A stretch of 7,420 nt of DNA. Source: an uncultured Clostridia bacterium (GTDB lineage: Bacteria > Bacillota > Clostridia > TANB77 > CAG-508). The DNA lies in the NCBI GenBank assembly GCA_934167435.1, contig CAKPKZ010000074.1, forward strand, positions 1 through 7,420. The letters are read 5' to 3'. Shown piece by piece: positions 1-6,156 of this stretch; position 1 is the stretch's first letter, and each line of letters opens with the position of its first letter. The position numbers and the translations under genes are program-made. The notes under the pieces are model-generated. The model worked only from the letters and a program-made list of their open reading frames with translations. It searched no databases and had not been told where the DNA came from.

Positions 1-1459
1 CAATGTTTACTCAGAAGTTGTTCCATTCGATATATCAATAGATAAAATTAAAGAGAAAAATCCAAAAGGAATTATCTTTACAGGTGGACCTGCAAGTGTT
101 TACGGTGAAGATTCACCAAAATGTAATAAAGAAATTTTTGAACTTGGAATTCCTGTACTTGGTATATGTTATGGTATGCAACTTATGACATATACATTAG
201 GCGGAAAAGTTGAAAAAGCAAATAAACGTGAATATGGAGTTATAGATGTTAATATAAATAATTCTTCATTACTATTTAGCGGTTTTGAAAAAACAAATAA
301 ATTTTTAATGAGCCACACAGATTATGTAGAAACTTTACCTGAAGGTTTTGAAAATATTGGTTCTACAGCATCTTGTCCAAATGCCGCAATAGAAAATGTT
401 TCAAAAAAACTATATGGTATACAATTTCATCCAGAAGTTAATAACTCTGTTAATGGAACATTAGTTATAAAAAACTTTTTATACAATATATGTAATTGCA
501 AAGGCGACTGGCAAATATCATCATTTGTAAATGAAAGCATAAAAAATTTAAAAGAAAAAATTGGTGACAAAAAAGCATTATGTGCTTTATCTGGTGGTGT
601 TGATTCTTCTGTTGCTGCCGTTCTTTTAAGTAAAGCTATTGGAAAGAATTTAACATGCATTTTTGTTGACCATGGTCTTCTTCGTAAAAATGAAGGTGAT
701 GAGGTTGAGGAAATATTTAGAAATCAATTTGATATTAATTTAATTAGAGTAAATGCTAAAGATAGATTTTTGGCTAAACTTGCTGGCGTAACTGACCCAG
801 AAACAAAAAGAAAAATAATTGGTGAAGAATTTATAAGAGTTTTTGAAGAAGAAGCTAAAAAAATTGGAACTGTAGACTTTTTAGTTCAAGGAACTATTTA
901 CCCTGATGTAATAGAAAGCGGTTTAGGAAAAAGTTCTGTAATTAAAAGTCATCATAATGTTGGAGGTCTTCCTGATTATGTTGATTTTAAGGAAATTGTT
1001 GAACCTTTAAGAAATCTTTTTAAAGATGAAGTTAGAAAAACTGGTTTAGAATTAGGTATTCCAGAAAATTTAGTATTTAGACAACCATTCCCAGGTCCAG
1101 GACTTGCAATACGTATAATTGGAGACATTACAGATGACAAGCTAAATATATTAAAAGATGCAGATAGTATTTTTAGAGAAGAAATTGCAAATTTTGGTCT
1201 TCATAAATCTATAAATCAATATTTTGCTGTACTTACTAATTTAAAATCTGTAGGTGTTATGGGTGATGAAAGAACCTATGACTATACAATTGCTCTTCGT
1301 GCTGTTGAAACAACAGATTTTATGACAGGTATTTGGAGTAAAATTCCATATGAAGTTTTAGAAAAAGTTTCTAGCAGAATTGTAAATGAAGTAAAACATG
1401 TTAATCGTGTTGTGTATGATATAACTTCAAAGCCACCTGCAACAATAGAATGGGAATAA
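1..1459 (+). CDS. guaA: GMP synthase (glutamine-hydrolysing), 5' end off the window
   Basis: Converts XMP, ATP and glutamine to GMP in the cytosol, the last step of guanine nucleotide synthesis. The frame is open from base 2, and 485 residues are visible. About 25 N-terminal residues are missing compared with the usual 510 or so. An internal ATG at 176 is not the start, because conserved sequence runs upstream of it (FTGGP, then GICYGMQ with the amidotransferase nucleophile Cys at fragment residue 56). The class I amidotransferase triad is completed by His and Glu in GIQFHPEV (residues 141-148). The ATP pyrophosphatase P-loop SGGVDSS is at about 197-203. The C-terminal dimerisation domain holds RQPFPGPGLAIRIIG and ends in the typical KPPATIEWE. 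No frame damage is seen. It converges with fba, and a shared terminator follows directly. The family call is near certain. Confidence 0.97.
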   Translation, partial: NVYSEVVPFDISIDKIKEKNPKGIIFTGGPASVYGEDSPKCNKEIFELGIPVLGICYGMQLMTYTLGGKVEKANKREYGVIDVNINNSSLLFSGFEKTNKFLMSHTDYVETLPEGFENIGSTASCPNAAIENVSKKLYGIQFHPEVNNSVNGTLVIKNFLYNICNCKGDWQISSFVNESIKNLKEKIGDKKALCALSGGVDSSVAAVLLSKAIGKNLTCIFVDHGLLRKNEGDEVEEIFRNQFDINLIRVNAKDRFLAKLAGVTDPETKRKIIGEEFIRVFEEEAKKIGTVDFLVQGTIYPDVIESGLGKSSVIKSHHNVGGLPDYVDFKEIVEPLRNLFKDEVRKTGLELGIPENLVFRQPFPGPGLAIRIIGDITDDKLNILKDADSIFREEIANFGLHKSINQYFAVLTNLKSVGVMGDERTYDYTIALRAVETTDFMTGIWSKIPYEVLEKVSSRIVNEVKHVNRVVYDITSKPPATIEWE

Positions 1460-1490
1460 AAAAATCCCCCTGCATAGGGGAATTTTTTTA
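1460..1490. terminator. Bidirectional intrinsic terminator between guaA and fba
   Basis: The arms TCCCC (1465-1469) and GGGGA (1477-1481) enclose a 7-base loop. Seven T's (1483-1489) follow on the plus strand, and an A-run (1458-1464) gives a T-run on the minus strand. It starts right after the guaA stop and lies 13 bases past the fba stop, so one hairpin can serve both convergent genes. The stem is short but GC-only in an AT-rich setting. Confidence 0.85.
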
Positions 1491-1502
1491 TACTACTATA
1501 TT

Positions 1503-2438
1503 TTAATCAATTTTATTAGCTGATCCAAATACATCTACCATTTTATGCTTAACTGTTTGTTTAATTAAGTCTCTTGCAGGTGTTAAATATTTTCTTGGAT
1601 CAAAAGCATTTGGTTCTTCAACAAATACTTTTCTTATTGCTGCTGTCATTGCTAATCTTAAGTCTGTATCAACATTTATTTTAGAAACACCAGATTTACT
1701 AGCTTCATTTAAAATGTTGTCTGGAACTCCCTTAGCACCTGGTAAATCTGCACCATATTTATTGCACATTTCAACTAATTCAGGTATAACAGTTGAAGCT
1801 CCATGCAATACAATAGGAGTATTTGGTATTCTTTGTTTTATTTCTTTTAATATGTCAAATCTTAACCTAGCTTCTCCTTTAAATTTGTATGCTCCATGGC
1901 TTGTACCAATAGCTATAGCTAAAGAATCACAACCTGTTCTTCTTACAAACTCTTCTGCTTGTGCAGGGTCTGTATACATTGCATCAGATTCTGCAACATT
2001 TACTTCATCTTCTATTCCTGCTAGTTTTCCTAATTCAGCCTCTACTACTACTCCATGACTGTGAGCATAGTCTACAACTTGTTTTGTTAGTGCTACATTT
2101 TGTTCAAAATCATATTTAGATCCATCTATCATAACAGAAGTAAACCCTGCATCTATACACATTTTTGCAGTTTCAAAATCTGGTCCATGATCTAAATGAA
2201 TTGCTACAGGAACTTCTGGATGTTCCTCTACTGCTGCTTCTACCATTTTCATTAAATAGTTTATTCTAGCATATTTTATTGCACTTGATGATGCTTGTAA
2301 AATTACTGGTGACTTGCTTTCTGCTGCAGCATCTACTATTGCTTGTATTATTTCCATATTATTAACATTAAATGCACCTATTGCATACCCTTGCTCCATT
2401 GATTTTTTAAACATTTCTTTAGTTGTTACTAATGCCAT
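1503..2438 (-). CDS. fba: Class II fructose-1,6-bisphosphate aldolase
   Basis: Zinc-dependent cytosolic aldolase. It interconverts fructose-1,6-bisphosphate with dihydroxyacetone phosphate and glyceraldehyde-3-phosphate in glycolysis and gluconeogenesis. The 311-residue protein is full length for the bacterial class IIB type. HLDHG (81-85) carries the catalytic Asp83 and zinc ligand His84. VEAELG (132-137) contains Glu135. His181 in GTSHGAYK and His212 in VLHGAS are the other zinc ligands, and NVDTDLR (255-261) is the phosphate and substrate loop. The start is ATG (MALVTTKEM), with AAGGAGG about 8 bases upstream. The gene has a near-consensus promoter (separate entry) and ends at the terminator shared with guaA. 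It could equally be named fbaA or fba by different databases. A tagatose-bisphosphate aldolase (gatY/kbaY) is the main alternative and cannot be excluded by motifs alone. Confidence 0.93.
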   Translation of the reverse strand: MALVTTKEMFKKSMEQGYAIGAFNVNNMEIIQAIVDAAAESKSPVILQASSSAIKYARINYLMKMVEAAVEEHPEVPVAIHLDHGPDFETAKMCIDAGFTSVMIDGSKYDFEQNVALTKQVVDYAHSHGVVVEAELGKLAGIEDEVNVAESDAMYTDPAQAEEFVRRTGCDSLAIAIGTSHGAYKFKGEARLRFDILKEIKQRIPNTPIVLHGASTVIPELVEMCNKYGADLPGAKGVPDNILNEASKSGVSKINVDTDLRLAMTAAIRKVFVEEPNAFDPRKYLTPARDLIKQTVKHKMVDVFGSANKID

Positions 2439-2477
2439 AATTATTCCTCCTTATTAATTTTTATAATATCTTGGATT

Positions 2478-2506
2478 ATTTTATTTCTAATTTAATAATA
2501 TGTCAA
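2478..2506 (-). promoter_or_regulatory. Sigma-A type promoter of fba
   Basis: On the minus strand, TTGACA (2501-2506) is followed after exactly 17 bases by TAAAAT (2478-2483), a 6/6 and 5/6 match to the vegetative consensus. Transcription would begin near 2471, giving a leader of about 30 bases before the fba ATG. No operator-like palindrome is obvious around it. It suggests fba is transcribed on its own, although readthrough from the DUF1540 gene is not blocked by any visible terminator. Confidence 0.7.
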
Positions 2507-2518
2507 TAGTAATATTAA

Positions 2519-2683
2519 TTAATTTTCATATTTATAACTTGAGCACATAGATTCATCTGGTTCTTGGCTTCTATTATTTGGTGTAGGTGTTACTTCAATA
2601 GCTTGCAATATACATTTTCCTTGTTCTTGATTATTGTATTTGCAACTTGAAACTGTACAATTGATTTTTTGATTTTTTTCCAT
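2519..2683 (-). CDS. Small DUF1540-type cysteine protein
   Basis: A 54-residue ORF preceded by a strong TTAGGAGG site 6 bases before its ATG. The N-terminal region reads INCTVSSCKYN (7-17), then GKCILQAIEV (22-31), and the C-terminus has SMCSSY (45-50). This C-x4-C-x9-C-x22-C spacing, with the order C.V.SC.YN..GKC....I.V......C.S., is the pattern I know from DUF1540 proteins. Those are common in Clostridia, probably bind metal, and have no settled role. It has no membrane segment and no signal peptide. It lies between fba and the 150-residue gene on the same strand, about 80 bases upstream of fba. A strong terminator at 2750-2784 separates it from the upstream gene. The family call is from memory of the motif. 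Confidence 0.8.
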   Translation of the reverse strand: MEKNQKINCTVSSCKYNNQEQGKCILQAIEVTPTPNNRSQEPDESMCSSYKYEN

Positions 2684-2741
2684 TTTGTACCTCCTAAATA
2701 AATTGTATATGAACTTTTTTATTGTTCATAATAATAGTATG

Positions 2742-2784
2742 TGAATAAAAAAAATTACTATTCATATTTAAAATAGTAATTTTT
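2742..2784 (-). terminator. Intrinsic terminator after the 150-residue gene
   Basis: A perfect 13-bp inverted repeat: AAAAATTACTATT at 2750-2762 and its complement at 2772-2784, with a 9-base loop. Read on the minus strand, the stem runs into a T-run of about eight. It lies 20 bases past the stop of the upstream gene (2804). The stem is AT-rich, so its strength is moderate, but length and T-tract support the call. Confidence 0.75.
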
Positions 2785-2803
2785 GCTTTAATAATATTAA
2801 ATT

Positions 2804-3256
2804 TTATTTTACATTTTGTGATTTTGTTTTTTCCATCATGTTGTTTGATTGTAGAAATTTAGCAGTATTACTTAATAACGCATCAATTATTAATTTTTTT
2901 TCAATCATATAAGATAATATTTGTTCATCTTCTTCTACAACTATAAACATTTCTATTTCTTTATCTATCTTCCTTCTTATTATTTGTTTTATTTTTGATG
3001 TTATGTCTTGTTGCATATTATTAGACTTATTACAAACAAGTGTATTTTCTAATAAATACTTTTCATTAAACAAATTAAGTATATTTTCTTTTTCTTTATA
3101 TACTACGTCTATAATTTTTGGATTTATATTAGGTCTATTTTGTAAAAATTGTATAATTTCATTTAATTGCTCTTCTATTATTCTTTTTATTTCATTATCT
3201 GCTAATTGTTTTTTCTTGCCATCAAAATGAAGACTTTTTAAAAAATCATTTTCCAT
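2804..3256 (-). CDS. Unrecognised charged 150-residue protein
   Basis: I do not recognise this family. The ORF has a strong ribosome site (GGGAGG, 10 bases before ATG), a terminator after its stop, and normal codon use, so it is very likely expressed. The protein is rich in Lys, Glu, Ile and Asn and has one cysteine (residue 74). It has no signal peptide and no hydrophobic segment long enough to span a membrane. Predicted character is mostly helical, with heptad-like stretches at about 13-40 and 88-125, so a cytosolic coiled-coil or oligomer is plausible. A candidate -10 (TATAAT, minus strand, 3280-3285) lies just upstream without a good -35. It sits directly downstream of the broken peroxiredoxin gene, 98 bases apart, and could once have been co-transcribed with it. 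No function is proposed. Confidence 0.8.
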   Translation of the reverse strand: MENDFLKSLHFDGKKKQLADNEIKRIIEEQLNEIIQFLQNRPNINPKIIDVVYKEKENILNLFNEKYLLENTLVCNKSNNMQQDITSKIKQIIRRKIDKEIEMFIVVEEDEQILSYMIEKKLIIDALLSNTAKFLQSNNMMEKTKSQNVK

Positions 3257-3354
3257 ATTTATTTTCCTCCCGAATTTTAATTATACTATTTTTAGTATAT
3301 TAATTACGGGATTACTTTATGAAAACGTTATAATTATAAACAAAAATTTTTTTA

Positions 3355-3921
3355 TTACTCTTCTTTTTCACATTGGTCTGTTAATTGTTCACAATTTTCT
3401 GGAACTTGCTTAAAACTTAAGTACCAGCTTAAACCATTTTGATTATTTTGTATTTCTTGTTGTCTCTCTTGCATTTGACACACTGTTTGTGGTGGTGAAA
3501 CTATAACCGGTTGGTTTGGCATCCAATTTGCCGGTGTTGATCCTTTTGCACAGTCGGATACTTGCAATGCTTGAATAATTCTAATTATTTCTGGTATAAA
3601 TCTTCCTATATTTAAAGGATATACCAAAATAGTTCTTACTATTTGCTTATCATCAATAATAAACACATTTCTTACTGTTTCTGTTGTGCTTACATCATTT
3701 GATATCATTCCATATTTTCTTGCAATTTGCCCACTTCTATCTGCTATTATTGGAAACGGAATTAACACTCCTGTTCGCATATATATATCATTCACCCATG
3801 CTAAATGTGATGGATTACTGTCTATACTCAGCCCTAATAATTCCGTATTTAATTGTTTAAAATATGTATATGCTCTTGAAAAAGCAATCATCTCAGTAGT
3901 ACATACAGGGGTAAAGTACAA
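3355..3921 (-). pseudogene. Peroxiredoxin (Prx6/AhpC-like), 5' end removed by insertion
   Basis: An intact enzyme would reduce hydrogen peroxide and alkyl hydroperoxides in the cytosol. The remaining 188 residues match a Prx core: FTPVCTTEM (3-11, peroxidatic Cys7), GLSIDSNPSHLAW (30-42), the conserved Arg84 in VRNVFIID, and YPLNIGRF (101-108). A Prx6-style C-terminal part has PANWMPNQPVI (130-140) with extra Cys124, 148, 177 and 184. Roughly 45 N-terminal residues are absent, including the strand leading to the usual HPxDFTPVC. Upstream, the frame reads LGTPKDLYFTPVC and meets a stop at 3940-3942. The first possible start is a TTG without a ribosome site. The serine recombinase gene begins its 3' end only 50 bases away, so the simplest reading is disruption by that element. 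Some expression from a chance start cannot be excluded, but the protein would lack its first strands. Confidence 0.85.
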
Positions 3922-3971
3922 ATCTTTGGGTGTGCCTAATTATTTTTTTAAGTACTTCTTACGAATATCAA
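3913..3971. other. Probable junction of integrated element with the peroxiredoxin gene
   Basis: Peroxiredoxin homology begins at the codon for Phe in FTPVC (about 3915), and the recombinase stop is at 3972, so the element end lies in this 60-base interval. The motif AAGTAC occurs twice (3914-3919 and 3950-3955), the second within the palindrome AAGTACTT. This may be part of the recombinase binding site or chance. TndX-type enzymes are known to cross over at a GA dinucleotide. A GA is present on the minus strand just before the TTG (AAAGATTTG), but the exact crossover base cannot be fixed with one end only. Confidence 0.5.
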
Positions 3972-5594
3972 TTAATAAAGTTTGTTAATATCTGTTTTTA
4001 ATTTAAATATAATTGTCTTATCTCTACATATGCAGATTTTATCAATTATCATTTGTAACATTATTCTGCTTGGTTCTTTTGCATTTATAATTTCATCAAA
4101 ATATTCTAATGAAGTTTTTAACTGCTGCTTTTTTTGCTCTAAATTTTTCTTTTTATCATTTTGAATTGCTTCCTGCAAATAAGTAATACTTTGCATTTTC
4201 TCACTTTCTAGTTCTTTATATGTATTTTCAATAATTTCTCTTTGCATAGGATTATTACAAAATGCCATTTCTTTTATTTTTTGATTAATTAGCATTTTAT
4301 ATTCTTCATTTAAAATATTTAATTTATTTTGTAGTTTAAATTTATCGTTACCAATTTTATGCTTTTGTTCTAGTTTTATAGCATTTATTTCTCTTAAATA
4401 TTTTTGTTTAGTAAATTTCAAAAACTCTTTCAAATGAATTAAAATATCCTTTTCTTTAATCTCATGACAATGACAAACTTTAACACCATATTGCCTATAT
4501 TTTGAACAATCATACCCTTTCTCTCTAACTTTTCTCTTAATTATCACACCAGACATTCCTGATCCACATTCATTACATACACACATACCTGAAAAATAAT
4601 AATTATGTTTCTTATTTGCCCCTGATGTATTTTGTTTATATTTTTTGTCTCTTAATTCTTGTGCTAGTTCAAACATTTCTTTTGAAATAATAGGTTCGTG
4701 ATGATTTTCAAATACAAAGTGTTCTTCTCTAGGTAGTTTTACAATTTTCCCTCTAATATTAATACTTTTCTTTTTATGTGTTACAAGAGTTCCAGTATAT
4801 ACTTCGTTTTTCAAAATATTGCCAACCATATCTTTTGTCCATTTATCTTGAACTTTATGTTTATATACTCTCCCTTGCTCTAAATGTTTCATTTTGTAAT
4901 ATTCTGATGGTGTGGGAAAATTATATTTTGTATTTACTATTTCACTAATTTTTTGGAAACCATATCCATCTTCTATATATAATTTAAATATTAATTCAAT
5001 AACTGGTTTTATTTCATCTATTACATATAACATAGGTACATCATCTTTAAAAACTTTTTCATAGCCATAATAGTTTCCCATTATTAATCTACCTGATTTT
5101 TGTTTAGAATACATATGGTCTCGCGTTTTTTTTGAACATTCTTTAACATATCTTTCATTAAACCATGTTGTTATTCCTATCATATCATCTCTATCATTTA
5201 AAACATCATAAGAACCACCCATTTCAGATACTGCTATTAAGTTTTTTTGCATATTTTTAAAGTCATCAATTAAAACTAAAACTCGTCCGTTATTTCTCCC
5301 TATTCTTGATAGGTCTTTTACTATAACTGCATCTATTTTTCCGCCTTTTACTTTTTCTATCATTTCTGTAAATTCAGGTCTATTAAAGGTATATCCCGAA
5401 ACATTGTCATCTATGTAGAAGTTTGAGATATTCCAATTTCGAGTTTTTGCGTAATCTATAATAATTCTTTTTTGTTCCTCTATACTAGAATAATTTTCTT
5501 TATCTTCATCTCTAGACAATCTACAATATCCTACAACTGTCATTTTTTCCTTCAATTCTTGCCTGATATTGCTTGTTTCCATGTTAGCATACAT
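3972..5594 (-). CDS. Large serine recombinase (TndX-like site-specific integrase)
   Basis: Catalyses integration and excision of mobile DNA through a covalent serine-DNA link. The 540 residues fit the TndX size class (about 530). The resolvase domain (20-160) has GYCRLSRDE with catalytic Ser27, VSGYTFNRPEF (65-75), and KDLSRIGRN (93-101) with Arg97 and Arg100. The recombinase domain (about 175-310) follows. A zinc ribbon has C-x2-C at 340-343 and further Cys363 and Cys374. A Lys/Glu-rich coiled coil spans roughly 395-510. All key residues are present, so it looks active. The first ATG gives MYANMETS and overlaps the upstream gene by 11 bases without a clear ribosome site. Met18 (MTVVGYCR) has AAGGA four bases upstream and may be the true or a second start. 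It lies at the edge of the element beside the broken peroxiredoxin gene, which was probably its target. Confidence 0.93.
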   Translation of the reverse strand: MYANMETSNIRQELKEKMTVVGYCRLSRDEDKENYSSIEEQKRIIIDYAKTRNWNISNFYIDDNVSGYTFNRPEFTEMIEKVKGGKIDAVIVKDLSRIGRNNGRVLVLIDDFKNMQKNLIAVSEMGGSYDVLNDRDDMIGITTWFNERYVKECSKKTRDHMYSKQKSGRLIMGNYYGYEKVFKDDVPMLYVIDEIKPVIELIFKLYIEDGYGFQKISEIVNTKYNFPTPSEYYKMKHLEQGRVYKHKVQDKWTKDMVGNILKNEVYTGTLVTHKKKSINIRGKIVKLPREEHFVFENHHEPIISKEMFELAQELRDKKYKQNTSGANKKHNYYFSGMCVCNECGSGMSGVIIKRKVREKGYDCSKYRQYGVKVCHCHEIKEKDILIHLKEFLKFTKQKYLREINAIKLEQKHKIGNDKFKLQNKLNILNEEYKMLINQKIKEMAFCNNPMQREIIENTYKELESEKMQSITYLQEAIQNDKKKNLEQKKQQLKTSLEYFDEIINAKEPSRIMLQMIIDKICICRDKTIIFKLKTDINKLY

Positions 5595-5799
5595 TGCTTT
5601 TTAATTCCATTTGTTTCGTAATCATTTTTTTAAGAATTTCGGGATAATTCTCTTTTCCTGTTACGAATATAGCTACTCTATGTTTTTCTTTTTTATATTT
5701 TTTTATAATTTCTTTTGTTTCTTGCTTTTGTAATTCTTCTTCTGTTAAATAAATTTGGGTGTACTTTGTATTAGTAACTTCACAAGAAATAATTTGCAT
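5584..5799 (-). CDS. Small conserved protein preceding the recombinase
   Basis: A 71-residue ORF with an excellent ribosome site (GGAGGAG, 9 bases before ATG). It ends inside the recombinase gene (11-base overlap), so the two are translationally coupled. The protein reads as a short beta-rich start (MQIISCEVTNTKYTQIYLTE), a charged helix (about 20-40), then HRVAIFVTGKENYPEILKKMI (39-59). Short genes with this VAIFVSGK-then-helix style are, to my memory, frequent just upstream of clostridial large serine recombinases. I know of no demonstrated function. A role as accessory or directionality factor, or as a transposon regulator, is inference from position only. No signal peptide, no membrane segment, and one cysteine at each end (6 and 71). 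Confidence 0.8.
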   Translation of the reverse strand: MQIISCEVTNTKYTQIYLTEEELQKQETKEIIKKYKKEKHRVAIFVTGKENYPEILKKMITKQMELKSNVC

Positions 5800-5813
5800 T
5801 TAATTAACTCCTC

Positions 5814-5840
5814 CATAATATTTCTTAAGTAAATATTATG
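5814..5840 (-). promoter_or_regulatory. Hairpin 2 of the recombinase leader, abutting the ribosome site
   Basis: A perfect 10-bp stem: CATAATATTT (5831-5840 read on minus) pairs with AAATATTATG (5814-5823), and the loop is ACTTAAG. The last paired G is the first G before GGAG, so the stem touches the ribosome site of the 71-residue gene. The TAA stop of the short upstream ORF lies in the loop. All-AT stems arise easily in such DNA, so its role is unproven. Confidence 0.5.
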
Positions 5841-5923
5841 CTAAAAGAAATCCTTATATTTCTTTTAATACGAATTATTTTTTTAATTATTTTATCTGGC
5901 TTTTCAAATTTTCCATAATTCAT
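5825..5923 (-). CDS. Possible 32-residue leader peptide or gene remnant
   Basis: ATG at 5923 opens 32 codons (MNYGKFEKPDKIIKKI at the start, strongly basic, ending in SIIFT). The frame stays open upstream to 5977 and there reads ITCSDAKERRCYPLN, which looks protein-like, so it may instead be the tail of a truncated older gene. No ribosome site is visible before the ATG. The stop falls inside the loop of hairpin 2, only 13 bases before the GGAGGAG of the next gene. That position would let translating ribosomes open both hairpins. I do not recognise the sequence. Confidence 0.35.
   Translation of the reverse strand: MNYGKFEKPDKIIKKIIRIKRNIRISFSIIFT
5842..5867 (-). promoter_or_regulatory. Hairpin 1 of the recombinase leader
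   Basis: A perfect 10-bp stem: TAAAAGAAAT (5858-5867 read on minus) pairs with ATTTCTTTTA (5842-5851), and the loop is ATAAGG. No T-run follows, so it is not a terminator by itself. It lies one base upstream of hairpin 2. Its left arm shares AAGAAATAT with the right side of hairpin 2, which allows alternative pairings between the two structures. Confidence 0.5.
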
Positions 5924-6011
5924 ATTTAGTGGATAGCACCTACGTTCTTTTGCATCACTACAGGTAATATAATGTGTTCAATTAATTTTGTTAGCTCTCT
6001 TTTATAATATT

Positions 6012-6041
6012 TTCATAAATTGACTATCTAATTTTTGTCAA
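6012..6041 (-). promoter_or_regulatory. Possible promoter and operator of the recombinase operon
   Basis: On the minus strand a perfect TTGACA (6036-6041) is followed after 18 bases by TATGAA (6012-6017), a weak -10. The TTGAC is mirrored by GTCAA (6020-6024), making a 5-bp inverted repeat across the spacer that could bind a repressor. If used, transcription would begin near 6005 and give a leader of about 200 bases that includes the short ORF and both hairpins. Confidence 0.35.
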
Positions 6042-6085
6042 GCTCTTTTTTATGAATTTATTATATTTTTTTGAATGGCAAACAA

Positions 6086-6126
6086 GCGAAAACGATATAT
6101 TTTAAAAAAAAATCTATCTTTTTCGC
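6086..6126. repeat. Imperfect 12-bp inverted repeat beside the IS110 remnant
   Basis: The arm GCGAAAACGATA (6086-6097) and the arm TATCTTTTTCGC (6115-6126) are complementary at 11 of 12 positions, around a 17-base A-rich loop. It lies 30 bases past the stop of the IS110 transposase remnant and about 45 bases upstream of the putative recombinase promoter. Neither side has a T-run, so a terminator is unlikely. It could be a structured RNA of the IS, an old element end, or a protein-binding site. Confidence 0.45.
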
Positions 6127-6156
6127 CTAATATAATATATGTTAAACTTTATTTAA

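Noticed and set aside
427..660. 77-codon minus-strand ORF inside guaA
   Set aside because: It lies fully within conserved GMP synthase coding sequence and has no independent signals.
1714..2058. 114-codon plus-strand ORF opposite fba
   Set aside because: It is a shadow of the conserved aldolase gene, with no ribosome site and no protein-like pattern.
3003..3230. Plus-strand ORF rich in hydrophobic residues opposite the 150-residue gene
   Set aside because: The Phe/Ile/Ser-rich composition is what the complement of a Lys/Glu/Asn-rich gene gives, and there is no start signal.
3283..3298. Small palindrome ATACTA-TTTT-TAGTAT as a terminator
   Set aside because: A 6-bp AT-only stem without a following T-run. 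It overlaps a possible -10 element and is more likely chance.
3919..3921. TTG as a genuine start of a short peroxiredoxin
   Set aside because: There is no ribosome site, and starting here would remove the first strands of the thioredoxin fold, leaving the active Cys at residue 7.
3686..4164. Plus-strand ORFs across the peroxiredoxin and recombinase 3' ends
   Set aside because: They overlap clear minus-strand homology, and their hydrophobic look is a product of AT-rich antisense reading.
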